Assembly: GCF_003269035.1 (NCBI RefSeq)
Contig: NZ_QLTK01000034.1
Coordinates: 1 to 64,000 of the forward strand
Source of the DNA: Paraburkholderia bryophila
GTDB taxonomy: Bacteria; Pseudomonadota; Gammaproteobacteria; Burkholderiales; Burkholderiaceae
DNA length: 64,000 nucleotides
Direction: 5' to 3'
The notes beneath the pieces were generated by a model. The model made no database searches. It saw nothing but the letters and a program-made list of their open reading frames with translations, and had not been told where the DNA came from. Position 1 is the first letter of the stretch, and each line of letters opens with the position of its first letter. The translations under genes and the position numbers were made by a program. Shown piece after piece: positions 36,502-48,143 of the stretch.

Positions 36502-37506
36502 TCAGAACGGATACTGCTTGTAGTTCGACTTGTCGACGTTCACCCAACCCTGGCCACGCACGATAATGCCTTTACCCGGCCCTTTCGCGACCGTGACCTT
36601 CGTGTAACCCGGAATGCCGAGATCGGCGCCGTTCTCGACCGTCTTACCGTCGATCAGCATCTGCGCGATCTTGTTCATGGCAATGCCCGCCAGCTTCGGG
36701 TCCCAGAACGCAATGCCGTTGATCGCACCGCTTTCCAGGAACTTGCCCGCTTCCGTCGGCAGACCCGTGCCGTACACGCAGATCTTGCCCTGCATGCCGG
36801 CTTCCTCCACCGCGCGGCCAATACCGATCACGTCGAGCGAGGAAGAACCCTGGAAGCCCTTCAGATCCGGATGCTTGCGCAGCACTTCTTTCGCGACTTC
36901 ATAGGCGCGCTCGCCGTCGTTGTTGGTTTCGAGCTTCGGCTCGACCAGATCCATCTTCGGATATTTGGCCTTCGCGTTGCCGATCCCGCCGTCGGCCCAC
37001 TGCACCTGCGAACGGCTGCCGAGCGAACCGACCAGCACGGCCCACTTGCCGTCGTCGTGCATGCACGAAGCGAGCCGTTCGTTCAAACCCGCGCCGTATG
37101 CGGTGTTGTCGAATGCTTCGATGTCGACCATCGTGTTCTTTTCGTTGTCGGCCTCATGCGTCACCACCTTGATACCCCGATCCATCGCTTTCTTCAGCGC
37201 GGGTTCGAGCGTAGGCGGATCGTAGGGCACCACGGCGATCGCGGTGACCTTCTTCGCGATCAGGTCTTCGATGATCTTGAGTTGCTGCGCCGCATCCGCG
37301 CGGCCCGGGCCGGTCTGATACGCAGTCACACCCGGATTGTCTTTCGCGAACTGCTTGACGCCGTCGTCCATGCGGTTGAACCAGTTGATCCCGGTCACCT
37401 TCACGACGGTCACGATCGTCTCGTTGGTCGCCGCCTGCGCCGCCGCGATCACGCCTACTGCAAGTGCGCCTGCTGCCAGTGCGGCGCTCAGTCGAGTCAG
37501 TTTCAT
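36502..37506 (-). CDS. Periplasmic sugar-binding protein (RbsB/LsrB-like)
   Basis: A 334-residue protein with a Sec signal peptide of about 25 residues ending AAAQA. The mature part is a type I periplasmic-binding fold: an early VKVTGINWFNRMDDGVKQF, then AIAVVPYDPPTLEPALKKAMDRGIKVVTHEAD, and a hinge segment near VIGIGRAVEEAG. The pattern is closest to the rhamnose/autoinducer-2-binding branch. With deoC, a PfkB kinase and an aldehyde dehydrogenase in the operon, deoxyribose or a deoxynucleoside is the best guess for ligand. Confidence 0.88.
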   Translation of the reverse strand: MKLTRLSAALAAGALAVGVIAAAQAATNETIVTVVKVTGINWFNRMDDGVKQFAKDNPGVTAYQTGPGRADAAQQLKIIEDLIAKKVTAIAVVPYDPPTLEPALKKAMDRGIKVVTHEADNEKNTMVDIEAFDNTAYGAGLNERLASCMHDDGKWAVLVGSLGSRSQVQWADGGIGNAKAKYPKMDLVEPKLETNNDGERAYEVAKEVLRKHPDLKGFQGSSSLDVIGIGRAVEEAGMQGKICVYGTGLPTEAGKFLESGAINGIAFWDPKLAGIAMNKIAQMLIDGKTVENGADLGIPGYTKVTVAKGPGKGIIVRGQGWVNVDKSNYKQYPF

Positions 37507-37612
37507 GCCAAGTCTCCTTTATTCGTTCGATGTCGCCCACTTGATCGTGACGGACAGCCAGGGCTCGTTGTCCGCCGTGTACTGAAACCCTAATCAAGCG
37601 CGTCCGCGCTCG

Positions 37613-38674
37613 CTAACGTTTCTGCGCGGCGCCCGGGTCCGAGCGTGGACCCGCCGCGCCCGTCCCGCCACCGCCAAAGCCGAAAATCGCCCGCACCCGC
37701 TCGCCACCCGCGAACGCCAGCGACAGCAGCAACAGAAAGCCCCACGCGCAATCGCCGAAGAACTGCGAGACGCCCATCAGATTGAACAGGCTCGATAGAA
37801 ACTGCAGCACGGTCGCGGCAAAAAACACGCAGATGATGCGGCCATGACCGCCGGCGGGATTCACGCCGCCCATCACCGCGATCAGAATGGCAATCAGCAA
37901 ATAGGAGTTACCGTAGTCCCATTTCGCGCTGGACGTATGCGTCGCGCTGATCAATCCGGCCAGCGACGCGAGCACGCCGCACATGGCATACGTGGTGATC
38001 AGCATGCGCGCACGCGGAATGCCGGCGTAGAACGCGGCTTTGGGATTGGTACCCATCAGATAAAGACGCAAGCCGAACGGGCTGCGCCTGAGCAACCAGC
38101 CGAGCACGATCACCGCGGCGATAAAGATGCAAAACGCGATCGGCACCTGAAACACCGTGCCGTTGCCGATGTTCGACAAGGGGTCCACATAGTCCACGTG
38201 CACCGAGGCGCCGTTGCTGAGCACCACGGCAAAACCCGTGAATAGTAGTTGCGTGCCGAGCGTGCAGAGAATCGGCGTGAGCCTGAGCCGCGCGATCACC
38301 ACCCCGTTCAGCAGTCCACCGAGCAAACCCATCACTACCACGATCACGCAGAACAGCGACGTGTAGAGCGCGGGCGAATCGTCGCCATTGACGAAATGCG
38401 GCACGATCAGCGCCGCGACCATGCCGGACAGGTTCGCCAGACCGACGCCGGAGAGATCGATACCGCCGTTGCCCGACACCATGGAGAGCATGATGCCGAG
38501 CGCCAGCAGGCCGAGTTCGGGGAGTTGCCCGCCCATCGACTGCAGGTTGTCGATATCGACGAACTGGCCATGCGAGAGCCACGTCGCGACCAGCACGACG
38601 AGCACGTTGACGATCAGCAGGAAATTCAGTTGCCGGTCGCCGAACAGTTTTGCTGCGGTGAACGAGGACTTCAT
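37613..38674 (-). CDS. ABC sugar transporter permease (RbsC-like), first of two
   Basis: A 353-residue polytopic protein of the BPD_transp_2 family. ATG 38674 is chosen because GAGGAGAG lies upstream. Landmarks are LGIMLSMVSGNGGIDLSGVGLANLSG and the coupling region ILIAVMGGVNPAGGHGR. The C-terminus ends in a Gly/Ala/Pro-rich tail (FGFGGGGTGAAGPRSDPG) that is probably disordered. Two unlike permeases in one operon suggest a heterodimeric channel. Confidence 0.9.
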   Translation of the reverse strand: MKSSFTAAKLFGDRQLNFLLIVNVLVVLVATWLSHGQFVDIDNLQSMGGQLPELGLLALGIMLSMVSGNGGIDLSGVGLANLSGMVAALIVPHFVNGDDSPALYTSLFCVIVVVMGLLGGLLNGVVIARLRLTPILCTLGTQLLFTGFAVVLSNGASVHVDYVDPLSNIGNGTVFQVPIAFCIFIAAVIVLGWLLRRSPFGLRLYLMGTNPKAAFYAGIPRARMLITTYAMCGVLASLAGLISATHTSSAKWDYGNSYLLIAILIAVMGGVNPAGGHGRIICVFFAATVLQFLSSLFNLMGVSQFFGDCAWGFLLLLSLAFAGGERVRAIFGFGGGGTGAAGPRSDPGAAQKR

Positions 38675-38738
38675 GGTGACGACACTCTCCTCATGCTTCA
38701 CTAACTTCACGGCCGTAAAAAGCGAAAGTTCCGTCCGC

Positions 38739-39707
38739 TCAGGAAGCCTGCGATACGCTGGCCGACGGGTTCAATACGCGATTCACTTCATCCAGCGTCG
38801 GCATGGACGGCGCCGTACCCGGACGCGTGACGGAAATGCCGGCCAACGCGCAACCGAAACGCAGTGCCGCGACAGGATCGTCGCCACGCGCGAGCGCCGC
38901 GGCAAAACCGCCGGTGAAGCCGTCGCCGGCGCCTGCGGTTTCCACCACGTGGCCGCAGTGATAAGCCGGCACGAAAACGGATTGCGTCGCCGAATGCAGC
39001 AGCGCCCCCGCCTCGCCGAGCGTCACGATCACCGTGCCGACGCCTTTGGCGAGCAGAACGTCGGCGGCACGGCGAGCGTCGTCGGCGTTCGCGATCGGCA
39101 CGCCGGTTAGCGCGGTGGCTTCGGTTTCGTTCGGGGTGATGTAGTCGCACAACGGGAAGATGTCGTCGTCGAGCGGCAACGCGGGGGCGGGATTGAACAC
39201 GGTAACGACGCCGTGGCGCCGTGCCACTTCAAGCCCGCGACGCGCGGCCGGCAGCGGCTGCTCGAGTTGCGTGACGAAGACACGCGCGCCGGCGATATCG
39301 GCTTCGATCGCGTCGACGTCGGCCGCATTCATCGTGCCGGCCGCGCCGGCCGCGACGATGATCGCATTCATGCCGGTCGTGTCGTCGACGAAGATATGCG
39401 CCGCGCCGGTCGACACACCGTCGACCACCGACGCGCGCGCCGTGATGCCTTCTCTCGCCCACGTCGCGCGGGCAATTTCACCGAACGCATCGTTGCCCAG
39501 GCGCGTGCAGAACACCACGTCGGCGCCGGCTCGCGCGGCGGCTACCGCCTGATTCGAACCCTTGCCGCCCGGCCCCATCGCGAACGCGGAGCCCGCGATC
39601 GTTTCGCCGATCAACGGCATACGCTCGGCGCGAAACGTGAGGTCGGTCACGTAAATACCCAGAATCACGACGCGGCCGCGCCGTTCGATCGAATTGTCGT
39701 GGCTCAT
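38739..39707 (-). CDS. PfkB-family sugar kinase (probable deoxyribokinase/ribokinase)
   Basis: A 322-residue ribokinase-like enzyme. The N-terminal GGKGSNQAVAAARAGADV binds sugar, and the C-terminal signature ETAGAGDGFTGGFAAAL carries the anion hole and catalytic Asp. It phosphorylates a pentose or nucleoside with ATP. Its position between deoC/aldehyde dehydrogenase and the transporter genes makes 2-deoxyribose the likely substrate, giving the deoxyribose 5-phosphate that DeoC cleaves. Ribose cannot be excluded. Confidence 0.88.
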   Translation of the reverse strand: MSHDNSIERRGRVVILGIYVTDLTFRAERMPLIGETIAGSAFAMGPGGKGSNQAVAAARAGADVVFCTRLGNDAFGEIARATWAREGITARASVVDGVSTGAAHIFVDDTTGMNAIIVAAGAAGTMNAADVDAIEADIAGARVFVTQLEQPLPAARRGLEVARRHGVVTVFNPAPALPLDDDIFPLCDYITPNETEATALTGVPIANADDARRAADVLLAKGVGTVIVTLGEAGALLHSATQSVFVPAYHCGHVVETAGAGDGFTGGFAAALARGDDPVAALRFGCALAGISVTRPGTAPSMPTLDEVNRVLNPSASVSQAS

Positions 39708-39883
39708 GTGCGTGCCCCTTGCACGGTTCGGCTCGGGGACACGAATGCGGACACCTGACGCGCGCACGGCACGTCGGCATCGAGTAGCGGTTCCAGATTC
39801 TTCAGCACGTTGTCTCCTCCATTTTCTGGTTGGCGTGCAGGTCGTTCAGAGGCGTGATGGACGCTGTTTAATGAAGCCGTCCG

Positions 39884-42271
39884 TCAATCGCCATAAGGTA
39901 TCCAGATGTTCTTCACCTGCACGGCCTGACGCAGAAACGGCCGGCCTTCGCTCGAACGGTCGTGCCAGTCGAACTGGCGGCCATGATCGACGAAAGTCCG
40001 TTTCAGATTGCCGACCGATTCGCGCTCGACCAGCGTCGAGTCCTCCGCGCTGCCGAAGCACCAGAGCGCATCGACGTCGTCATGGCGGGCAAGCGCCGGC
40101 AGTAGCGCGGCACGCTCGCCCGTCACGATGTTCAGCACACCGCCGGGGACATCCGACGTCTCGGCCACCTGATAGAAGTCGGTCACCGTCAGCGGACAGA
40201 TTGCGCTCGGCAACGCCACCACGCGATTGCCCATTGCCAGCGCGGGCGCCATCAACGAAACGAAACCGAGCAACGGCGCTTCGTCCGGACACGCAATGCC
40301 GATCACGCCGAGCGGTTCATGCATGGCTAGTGCGACGCCGCGCAATGGCGGCGTATGCACGGCGCCGTCGAACTTGTCGGCCCACGCCGCGTAAGTGAAG
40401 AGGCGCGTCACCGACGCGTCGACTTCCGCACGCGCCGCGTTTTCCGTCGCGCCGTTACGCACCATGAGCTGCCGCACGAACTCGTCCGCGCGAACCGCGA
40501 GGTTCTCGGCCAGATAGAACAGCACCTGAGCGCGGTTATGCGCGCTTGCCTGCGACCATTTCTGCGCGGCCCGTGCTGCTTCGACCGCGTTGCGAATGTC
40601 TTTGCGATTGCCCTCGCCCACTTCGCCGACCGCCGTTCCGTCCGGCGCGTGGACCGGCAGCGAATAGCCGCTATCTGGACGCACCTGCTTGCCGCCTATA
40701 AAGAGCTTCGCGGTACGGTCGATCAGCGCGACGTTCGAAGCCGGCTCGAAACGGCCGGCACCGGCCTCGCGAACCAGCGGTTGACGCTTGCCAAGGTTGA
40801 GCCAGGCACGCGGTTTCAGATATTCGTACAAGCCCTCACGGCCGCCTTCACGTCCATAACCCGACTCGCGGTAACCGCCGAAGCCGACCGCCGCGTCGAA
40901 CAGGTTCGTCGCGTTGATCCACACCACCCCGCACGCGAGGCGCGGCGCAACATCCAGCGCACGTCCGATCGTTTCGCTCCACACGCTCGCGGCCAGGCCG
41001 TAGCGTGAATTGTTGGCGAGCGCAACGGCTTCGTCGGGCGTGCGAAAACTCATGGTCACCAGCACCGGCCCGAAGATCTCTTCCTGCGCGAGCGTCGAAG
41101 CCGGCGCTACGCCAGTGACCAGCGTCGGCGGATAGAAGCAGCCGTTTGCGGGCAGCTTCGTATCGGCCGCTTGCCAGATCGCACAGCCTTCGCGCCGCCC
41201 GGCTTCCACCAGCGACTGAATCCGTTCGAGCTGCACCGGATCGACGATCGCGCCGATATCGATGCTCTTGTCGAGCGACGTGCCGACGCGCAACGTCTCC
41301 ATGCGCCGTTTCAACTTCGCGATGAAGCGCGCTTCGATCCCCTCCTGCACGAGCAGCCGCGAGCCCGCACAACACACCTGGCCCTGGTTGAACCAGATCG
41401 CGTCGACGACACCTTCCACGGCGCCGTCCAGATCGGCGTCGTCGAATACGATGAAGGGCGACTTGCCGCCCAGTTCCAGCGTCAACGATTTGCCCGTGCC
41501 CGCGGTGGCCGAACGAATCAGGCGGCCCACTTCCGTCGACCCGGTGAACGCAATCTTGTCGACCTGCGGATGCTCGACCAGCGCCGCGCCGGTGCTGCCA
41601 TCGCCCGTTACCACGTTCAGCACGCCCGCAGGCAAACCCGCCTGATGCGCGAGTTCGGCGAATAGCAGCGCTGTCAGCGGCGTGTATTCAGCGGGCTTCA
41701 ACACGACGCAGTTGCCTGTTGCAATCGCCGGCGCGATTTTCCACGCGAGCATCAGCAACGGAAAATTCCACGGCACGATCTGCCCTATTACGCCAAGCGG
41801 CGCGTAATCGGCGAACTCGCTGTCCTGCAGTTGCGCCCAGCCCGCGTGATGCAGGAAGTGCCGCGCGACCAGCGGCACGTCGATATCGCGCGTTTCGCGG
41901 ATCGGCTTGCCGTTGTCGAGCGCTTCGAGCACCGCGAACAACCGGCTATGACGTTGCACCATGCGCGACAGCGCATATAGATGCCGTGCGCGCCCCGCGC
42001 CGCCCAACGCCAGCCAGCCCGGCTGCGCGGCGCGCGCGGCGGCGACTGCCGCGTCGATGTCGGCGGCGTCGCCCTGTGCGACCTGGGCAAGCATTTCGCC
42101 GCTGGCGGGCGCGTGCGAAACAAAACGTTCGCCGGCTGCGGGCGCATGCCACGCACCGTTGATGAAGTGCCCGAAGCCCGCCTCATGGCGTGCGAGCCAG
42201 GCACGCGCGGCCTGATCGTCCTCGGGTGCGGGACCGTACTCCATCGATGAAAAATACTCGGCTACGCTCAT
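39884..42271 (-). CDS. Two-domain aldehyde dehydrogenase (ALDH16-like)
   Basis: A 795-residue protein. Residues 1-500 are a complete NAD(P)-dependent aldehyde dehydrogenase: Asn169 in PWNF, Glu266 in LELGGK and catalytic Cys300 in NQGQVCCAG. Residues about 515-790 are a second, partial ALDH unit (FIGGKQVRPDSGYSLPVHAPDG, then LGVIGIACPDEAPLLGF) lacking Asn and Cys. This is the layout of ALDH16, where the second domain is structural. In this operon it most likely oxidises acetaldehyde, the DeoC product, to acetate. It lies 16 bp after deoC. Confidence 0.9.
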   Translation of the reverse strand: MSVAEYFSSMEYGPAPEDDQAARAWLARHEAGFGHFINGAWHAPAAGERFVSHAPASGEMLAQVAQGDAADIDAAVAAARAAQPGWLALGGAGRARHLYALSRMVQRHSRLFAVLEALDNGKPIRETRDIDVPLVARHFLHHAGWAQLQDSEFADYAPLGVIGQIVPWNFPLLMLAWKIAPAIATGNCVVLKPAEYTPLTALLFAELAHQAGLPAGVLNVVTGDGSTGAALVEHPQVDKIAFTGSTEVGRLIRSATAGTGKSLTLELGGKSPFIVFDDADLDGAVEGVVDAIWFNQGQVCCAGSRLLVQEGIEARFIAKLKRRMETLRVGTSLDKSIDIGAIVDPVQLERIQSLVEAGRREGCAIWQAADTKLPANGCFYPPTLVTGVAPASTLAQEEIFGPVLVTMSFRTPDEAVALANNSRYGLAASVWSETIGRALDVAPRLACGVVWINATNLFDAAVGFGGYRESGYGREGGREGLYEYLKPRAWLNLGKRQPLVREAGAGRFEPASNVALIDRTAKLFIGGKQVRPDSGYSLPVHAPDGTAVGEVGEGNRKDIRNAVEAARAAQKWSQASAHNRAQVLFYLAENLAVRADEFVRQLMVRNGATENAARAEVDASVTRLFTYAAWADKFDGAVHTPPLRGVALAMHEPLGVIGIACPDEAPLLGFVSLMAPALAMGNRVVALPSAICPLTVTDFYQVAETSDVPGGVLNIVTGERAALLPALARHDDVDALWCFGSAEDSTLVERESVGNLKRTFVDHGRQFDWHDRSSEGRPFLRQAVQVKNIWIPYGD

Positions 42272-42287
42272 GAGATCGGTCTTCTAT

Positions 42288-43298
42288 TCAGGCTACGGGG
42301 TGACGGTTGAAAGCGGAATAACGGCCGCTCACGTGATGTTCGAGCTGGCGTTCGATATCGGCGAGCAAGCTCGATGCGCCGATACGGAACAGCTCCGGTT
42401 CGAGCCAGGCGCGGCCCAGCTCTTCCTTCATCAGGATCTGATACGAAAGTACGGTCTTCGCGTTCGACACGCCGCCCGCCGGTTTGAAACCGATCGGCAC
42501 GCCGGTGCGCTCCTGGTATTCGCGGATCATCCGCACCATGACGAGCGACACGTCGAGCGTGGCGTTGACGCCTTCCTTACCCGTCGACGTCTTGATGAAA
42601 TCGGCGCCGGCCATCATGCAGACCATCGACGCGCGCGCCACGTTGGAGAGCGTCTTGATGTCGCCGGTCGCGAGAATCGTCTTCAGATGCGCGGGACCGC
42701 AAGCGGCGCGGAAGTCGCGCACTTCGTCGTACAGCGCCTGCCAGTTGCCGGTGAGCACGTATTCGCGTGTCACCACGATGTCGATTTCCATCGCGCCGTC
42801 CGCCACCGACGCCTCGATCTCCTTCAGCTTCAGCGGATGAGGAATCAGGCCCGCGGGAAAACCGGTCGACACCGCCGCGACTGGAATGCCGCTGCCTTGC
42901 AACGCATCCACGGCGGCCGCGACGAAGCGGTGATAGACGCAGACCGCGCCCGTCGTGATGCCCTGCGGGGCGATGCCGAGCGCTTCCAGCAGATCGGCGC
43001 GCACCGGCTGACGCGCTTTCGCGCAGAGGCGCCGCACGCGGCCCTCGGTGTCGTCGCCATTGAGCGTGGTCAGATCGATGCAGGTCACGGCCTTTAACAA
43101 CCACGCCGCCTGGGCGTCTTTCTTGACCGTGCGGCGCGTGGCCAGCGTCGCCGTGCGCCGCTCGACCGCGGACTGGTTGACCCGCAAACCGTCCAGCCAC
43201 GACGCGTCGAACGGCATGCCGGGATTGCGCACGGGATGAACCAGCGGGCCGCCGCGCAGCGCAACGACCGATGAAGACAACGAAGGAGCTTCAGGCAT
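42288..43298 (-). CDS. deoC: Deoxyribose-phosphate aldolase
   Basis: A 336-residue class I aldolase cleaving 2-deoxyribose 5-phosphate to glyceraldehyde 3-phosphate and acetaldehyde. The Schiff-base Lys is in DFIKTSTGK and the second active-site Lys in IGFKPAGGVSN; CIDLTTLNGDDT supplies the substrate pocket. The N-terminal extension of about 60 residues is longer than in E. coli DeoC but usual for the longer bacterial and animal type. It is the first gene of a seven-gene operon, and its promoter region is shared with the divergent ABC transporter. Confidence 0.95.
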   Translation of the reverse strand: MPEAPSLSSSVVALRGGPLVHPVRNPGMPFDASWLDGLRVNQSAVERRTATLATRRTVKKDAQAAWLLKAVTCIDLTTLNGDDTEGRVRRLCAKARQPVRADLLEALGIAPQGITTGAVCVYHRFVAAAVDALQGSGIPVAAVSTGFPAGLIPHPLKLKEIEASVADGAMEIDIVVTREYVLTGNWQALYDEVRDFRAACGPAHLKTILATGDIKTLSNVARASMVCMMAGADFIKTSTGKEGVNATLDVSLVMVRMIREYQERTGVPIGFKPAGGVSNAKTVLSYQILMKEELGRAWLEPELFRIGASSLLADIERQLEHHVSGRYSAFNRHPVA

Positions 43299-43341
43299 AA
43301 GACATCCGGAAATTTGGCGCAGCGCACAACGGCCGCTGACA

Positions 43342-43400
43342 ATTTGTTCGCACTTATGCTACAACGATTGATAGAATCATCACAAGCTTTACGAACAAAT
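43342..43400. promoter_or_regulatory. Inverted repeat in the deoC / second transporter divergent region
   Basis: ATTTGTTCG (43342-43350) and CGAACAAAT (43392-43400) are perfect 9-bp complements, 50 bp apart start to start. They flank an AT-rich stretch likely to contain promoters. Paired sites of this kind suit looping by a DeoR-type repressor, and the DeoR gene at 32962 is the obvious candidate. Confidence 0.6.
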
Positions 43401-43550
43401 CTTCACACGATCGGGTCAGAAGGCCTATTTTCCTGCGACGAATGTTATTGACGCACCAAAATCATGGTGCGAGCATCACAACTCGGAGTTTTCCGAGCGC
43501 ACGACACAAAGAAAAGAAAATCGTCGACATTGACGAAGGAGACATGCCAG

Positions 43551-45166
<1,616 letters not shown>

Positions 45167-45170
<4 letters not shown>

Positions 45171-46168
45171 ATGAATCTGTCTCGCCGCTGACGGCCGAAC
45201 GGCAAACCGCATTGCCGCAGAAAAGCCGCGCGCGGCGCATCGCGCAACTTCTCCTGCAAGGCGATCGGCCCTACGCGTTGTATGGCGCGTTCGCCATTCT
45301 GCTGGTGGTCTTCAGTTTCGCGTCGCCGTGGTTTCTCTCCGTCGACAACTTCCTCAATATCGGCCGGCAGACCGCGCTCGTGTCGATCATCGCGATCGGC
45401 ATGACGTTTGTGATCATTGCGCGGCAGATCGATTTGTCGGTGGGTTCCACGCTCGCTTTGTCGGGCATGTCCGCCGCATTGGCCATGGCCTATGTGGGCG
45501 ACAACTGGATGATTGGCGCGATCGCGGGCATTGGCACCGGCGCGCTTGTCGGCGCGTTGAACGGCGTGCTGACCACGCGGCTGAACATCCCCTCGTTTCT
45601 GGTGACGCTCGGCACCTTGAGCGCCGCACGCGGTCTCGCGCTGATGGTGACGACGACGCATCCGGTGATCATCAGCAACGACTCGTTTATCGCGATCTTC
45701 GGCGAAGGCGATATTGCCGGCGTGCCGGTGCCGATCATCTGGACCGTGCTGGCGGTGATCGCCGGCATTCTGCTGCTGCACTACAGCGTATTCGGGCGGC
45801 AGATCTATGCCGCCGGCGGCAATCCGACAGCCGCGCTTTACTCCGGCATCAACACGCGCCGCGTGACCACGCTGGCGTTCATTCTCACCGGCATGCTGGC
45901 CGGGCTGGCCGCGCTGGTGCTGTCCGCGCGCTCGCATGCGGCGCGGCCCGACGTGGTGCAAGGACTCGAACTCGACGTGATCGCCTCCGTGACGCTCGGC
46001 GGTTGCAGCCTGTTCGGCGGCCGCGGCTTCGTGCTCGGCACGCTGCTGGGGAGTCTCATCATCGGGACGCTGAATAACGGGCTGGTGCTGCTCGGTGTCA
46101 GTTCGTCGCTGCAACTGGTGATCAAGGGGGCGATTATCGTCGCGGCGGTGGCATTTACCAGGAAGTGA
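45167..46168 (+). CDS. ABC sugar transporter permease (second system)
   Basis: A 333-residue RbsC-like permease with eight to ten membrane helices; landmarks are IIARQIDLSVGSTLALSGM and LELDVIASVTLGGCSLFGGRG. Its ATG overlaps the ATPase stop codon by four bases (ATGA), so the two are translationally coupled. As the only permease of this system it probably forms a homodimer, unlike the neighbouring operon. Confidence 0.92.
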
Positions 46169-46265
46169 CGAGGGCACGTCGATCACAGGTGCCCGCGTGT
46201 TGTTCGTGAATGGCAGGAGACAGGTGAAGCCGTAATACAAACGTGAAGACCAACGGAGGAGAATC

Positions 46266-47414
46266 ATGAAGCAACATCGTCGTGGCTCAAACAGGGTATT
46301 AGGTGGTGTCCTTGCAGCGGCCACCGTTGCAACGCTGGTTTCGTCGGGTGCGTACGCTCAATGCGTGACCAGCCTGCCGGTCGGTTCGATCGGTCCGAAG
46401 ACGATTGTCGGCCAGGGGCCGAATGGCGAGAAAGCGGCCTCGGTGGAGGCCGTGCAACTGAACGCCGCCGACGTCGCCAAGATCAAAGCGGGAAAATTCA
46501 AGGTCGGCATTTCGATGCAGACCATGAACCTCGACTGGTCGCAATTGCAGGTGCAAGGGATTACCGACACGCTGAAGAAATACGGCGTCGAAGTGATCGG
46601 CACGGCATCCGCCGAATACCAGGTCGACAAGCAGATCGCCGATATCGAGAACACGATTCAGCGCCATCCGGACGGGATCATTTCCATTCCGGTCGACGGC
46701 ACCGCGACGGCCGCTACCTACAAGAAGGTGTCCGAAGCCGGTATCAAGCTCGTATTCATGGACAATGTGCCGACCGGCTTGAAGCATCCGGAGCAATACG
46801 CGTCGATGATTTCAGCGGACAGCGAAGGCAATGGCCAGATCGCGGCGAAGGTGCTGGCCTCGTGCGTGCCGAAAGGATCGACTATCGGCCTCGTCAATTT
46901 CGGGGTGGACTACTTCAGCACGAAAGAACGCACCAAGGCCGTCAACGACTGGATGAAGAAAAACCGTCCGGACCTCAAGATCAAGCAGGTCGACTTCACC
47001 GATCCGTCGAAGGTCGGTCAGATCGCGGGCGACTTTCTGACGGGAAATCCGGACGTGAAGGGTTTGTTCGCCGTTTGGGATCAGCCCGCGCTCGACACGC
47101 TGACCTCGATGCGCGCGCAGGGGGTGAATATTCCCGTGACCACCGTCGATCTGGGTCTGCAATCCGCGATCGAGATTGCCAAGGGCGGACCGCTCAAGGC
47201 GACGGGCTCGCAACGTCCTTATGACCAGGGCGTTGCCGAAGCTATGGCGATGATGAAAGCACTGATCGGACAGACGCCGCCTGCGTGGATCGGCGTGCAG
47301 TCGTTGCCGGTGGTGCAGTCGAACGTGCTTGAATCTTATAAAACGGTGTTCAAGAAGGATCCGCCGCCGCAGTTGGCGGATGCCTGCAAGAAGGCGAAGC
47401 CGGCTTGCGGTTGA
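46266..47414 (+). CDS. Periplasmic sugar-binding protein (second system)
   Basis: A 382-residue protein with a Sec signal peptide of about 31 residues ending SSGAYAQ. The type I periplasmic-binding fold begins near residue 78 (KFKVGISMQTMNLDWSQLQVQGI) and includes IISIPVDGTATAATYKKVSEAGIKLVFMDN. An extra 45-residue segment lies between signal and core, and the C-terminus has two Cys that could pair with others. GGAGGAG precedes the ATG. The ligand is unknown; shared control with deoC suggests a related pentose or nucleoside. Confidence 0.88.
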   Translation: MKQHRRGSNRVLGGVLAAATVATLVSSGAYAQCVTSLPVGSIGPKTIVGQGPNGEKAASVEAVQLNAADVAKIKAGKFKVGISMQTMNLDWSQLQVQGITDTLKKYGVEVIGTASAEYQVDKQIADIENTIQRHPDGIISIPVDGTATAATYKKVSEAGIKLVFMDNVPTGLKHPEQYASMISADSEGNGQIAAKVLASCVPKGSTIGLVNFGVDYFSTKERTKAVNDWMKKNRPDLKIKQVDFTDPSKVGQIAGDFLTGNPDVKGLFAVWDQPALDTLTSMRAQGVNIPVTTVDLGLQSAIEIAKGGPLKATGSQRPYDQGVAEAMAMMKALIGQTPPAWIGVQSLPVVQSNVLESYKTVFKKDPPPQLADACKKAKPACG

Positions 47415-47461
47415 GTTGGGTTAATTGGGGGAGGGCTCGTCGTTCACGACGGGTCGGTACC

Positions 47462-47908
47462 TCAATGCCCGTTGCAATAGACGGCCGTGAGAAGAAACGG
47501 AATGACCTCATGAACGGTCGCCTCGCTTCCCGCACGGCGCACGCTCGCTTCGACCGATGCGGCGGGCGCGGTCACCACCACGCCGTAGGTGGAGGGTTTG
47601 ACGGGTTGACCGCTTCCCCGTTTGAACATCGGCTCGTCCTGCTCGTAGCCGAATACCGCATAGACGTGAAAGCCGAACGCGCTCAATTTGGTGCCACGCG
47701 TCGGGCGAAACGAGTTGACCGAGTTGGCCTCGATACGCATGGGTTTCGGCTCGATGGACTGGTTGTCCAGAAGCGCGCCGATGAACTCATGCGGACTCGA
47801 TGTGCAGTCCATTTGCCGATCGAGTTCGTCGGCGTAGCACGGTAGCGGAGCAAAAGTGACCCCTATCGACGCAATGGCCGCCAGTGTATTGAAAACGGAC
47901 GATTTCAT
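47462..47908 (-). CDS. Exported protein of unknown function
   Basis: A 148-residue protein with a signal peptide of about 26 residues ending PCYA. The mature part has Cys residues near 35 and at the C-terminus (YCNGH), which might form a disulphide, and an Arg/Gly-containing middle (SFRPTRGTKLSAFGFHVYAVFGYEQ). I recognise no family. It converges with the binding-protein gene, leaving 47 bp. Confidence 0.65.
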   Translation of the reverse strand: MKSSVFNTLAAIASIGVTFAPLPCYADELDRQMDCTSSPHEFIGALLDNQSIEPKPMRIEANSVNSFRPTRGTKLSAFGFHVYAVFGYEQDEPMFKRGSGQPVKPSTYGVVVTAPAASVEASVRRAGSEATVHEVIPFLLTAVYCNGH

Positions 47909-48143
47909 CGTAATGCCCCGATGGGTCGCTCATGCCTCACTGTGCCATGTTTGGCGCCGATCGTTCGTGCGCTGGCAATCAATGCCGGCGACATGGCGCA
48001 CTCGGTCGGTGCGTGTTTTAACGCGCGGCGCGAGACCTCGCACGCTTGCCAGACCGTCTCCGTGCCGCCAAAAGAACGTCCGTTTTAAATTTTCGCTGCG
48101 AGAGAGTCCAACAAAACCGGCGCCCGAACAGCCGCCGAGCGCG

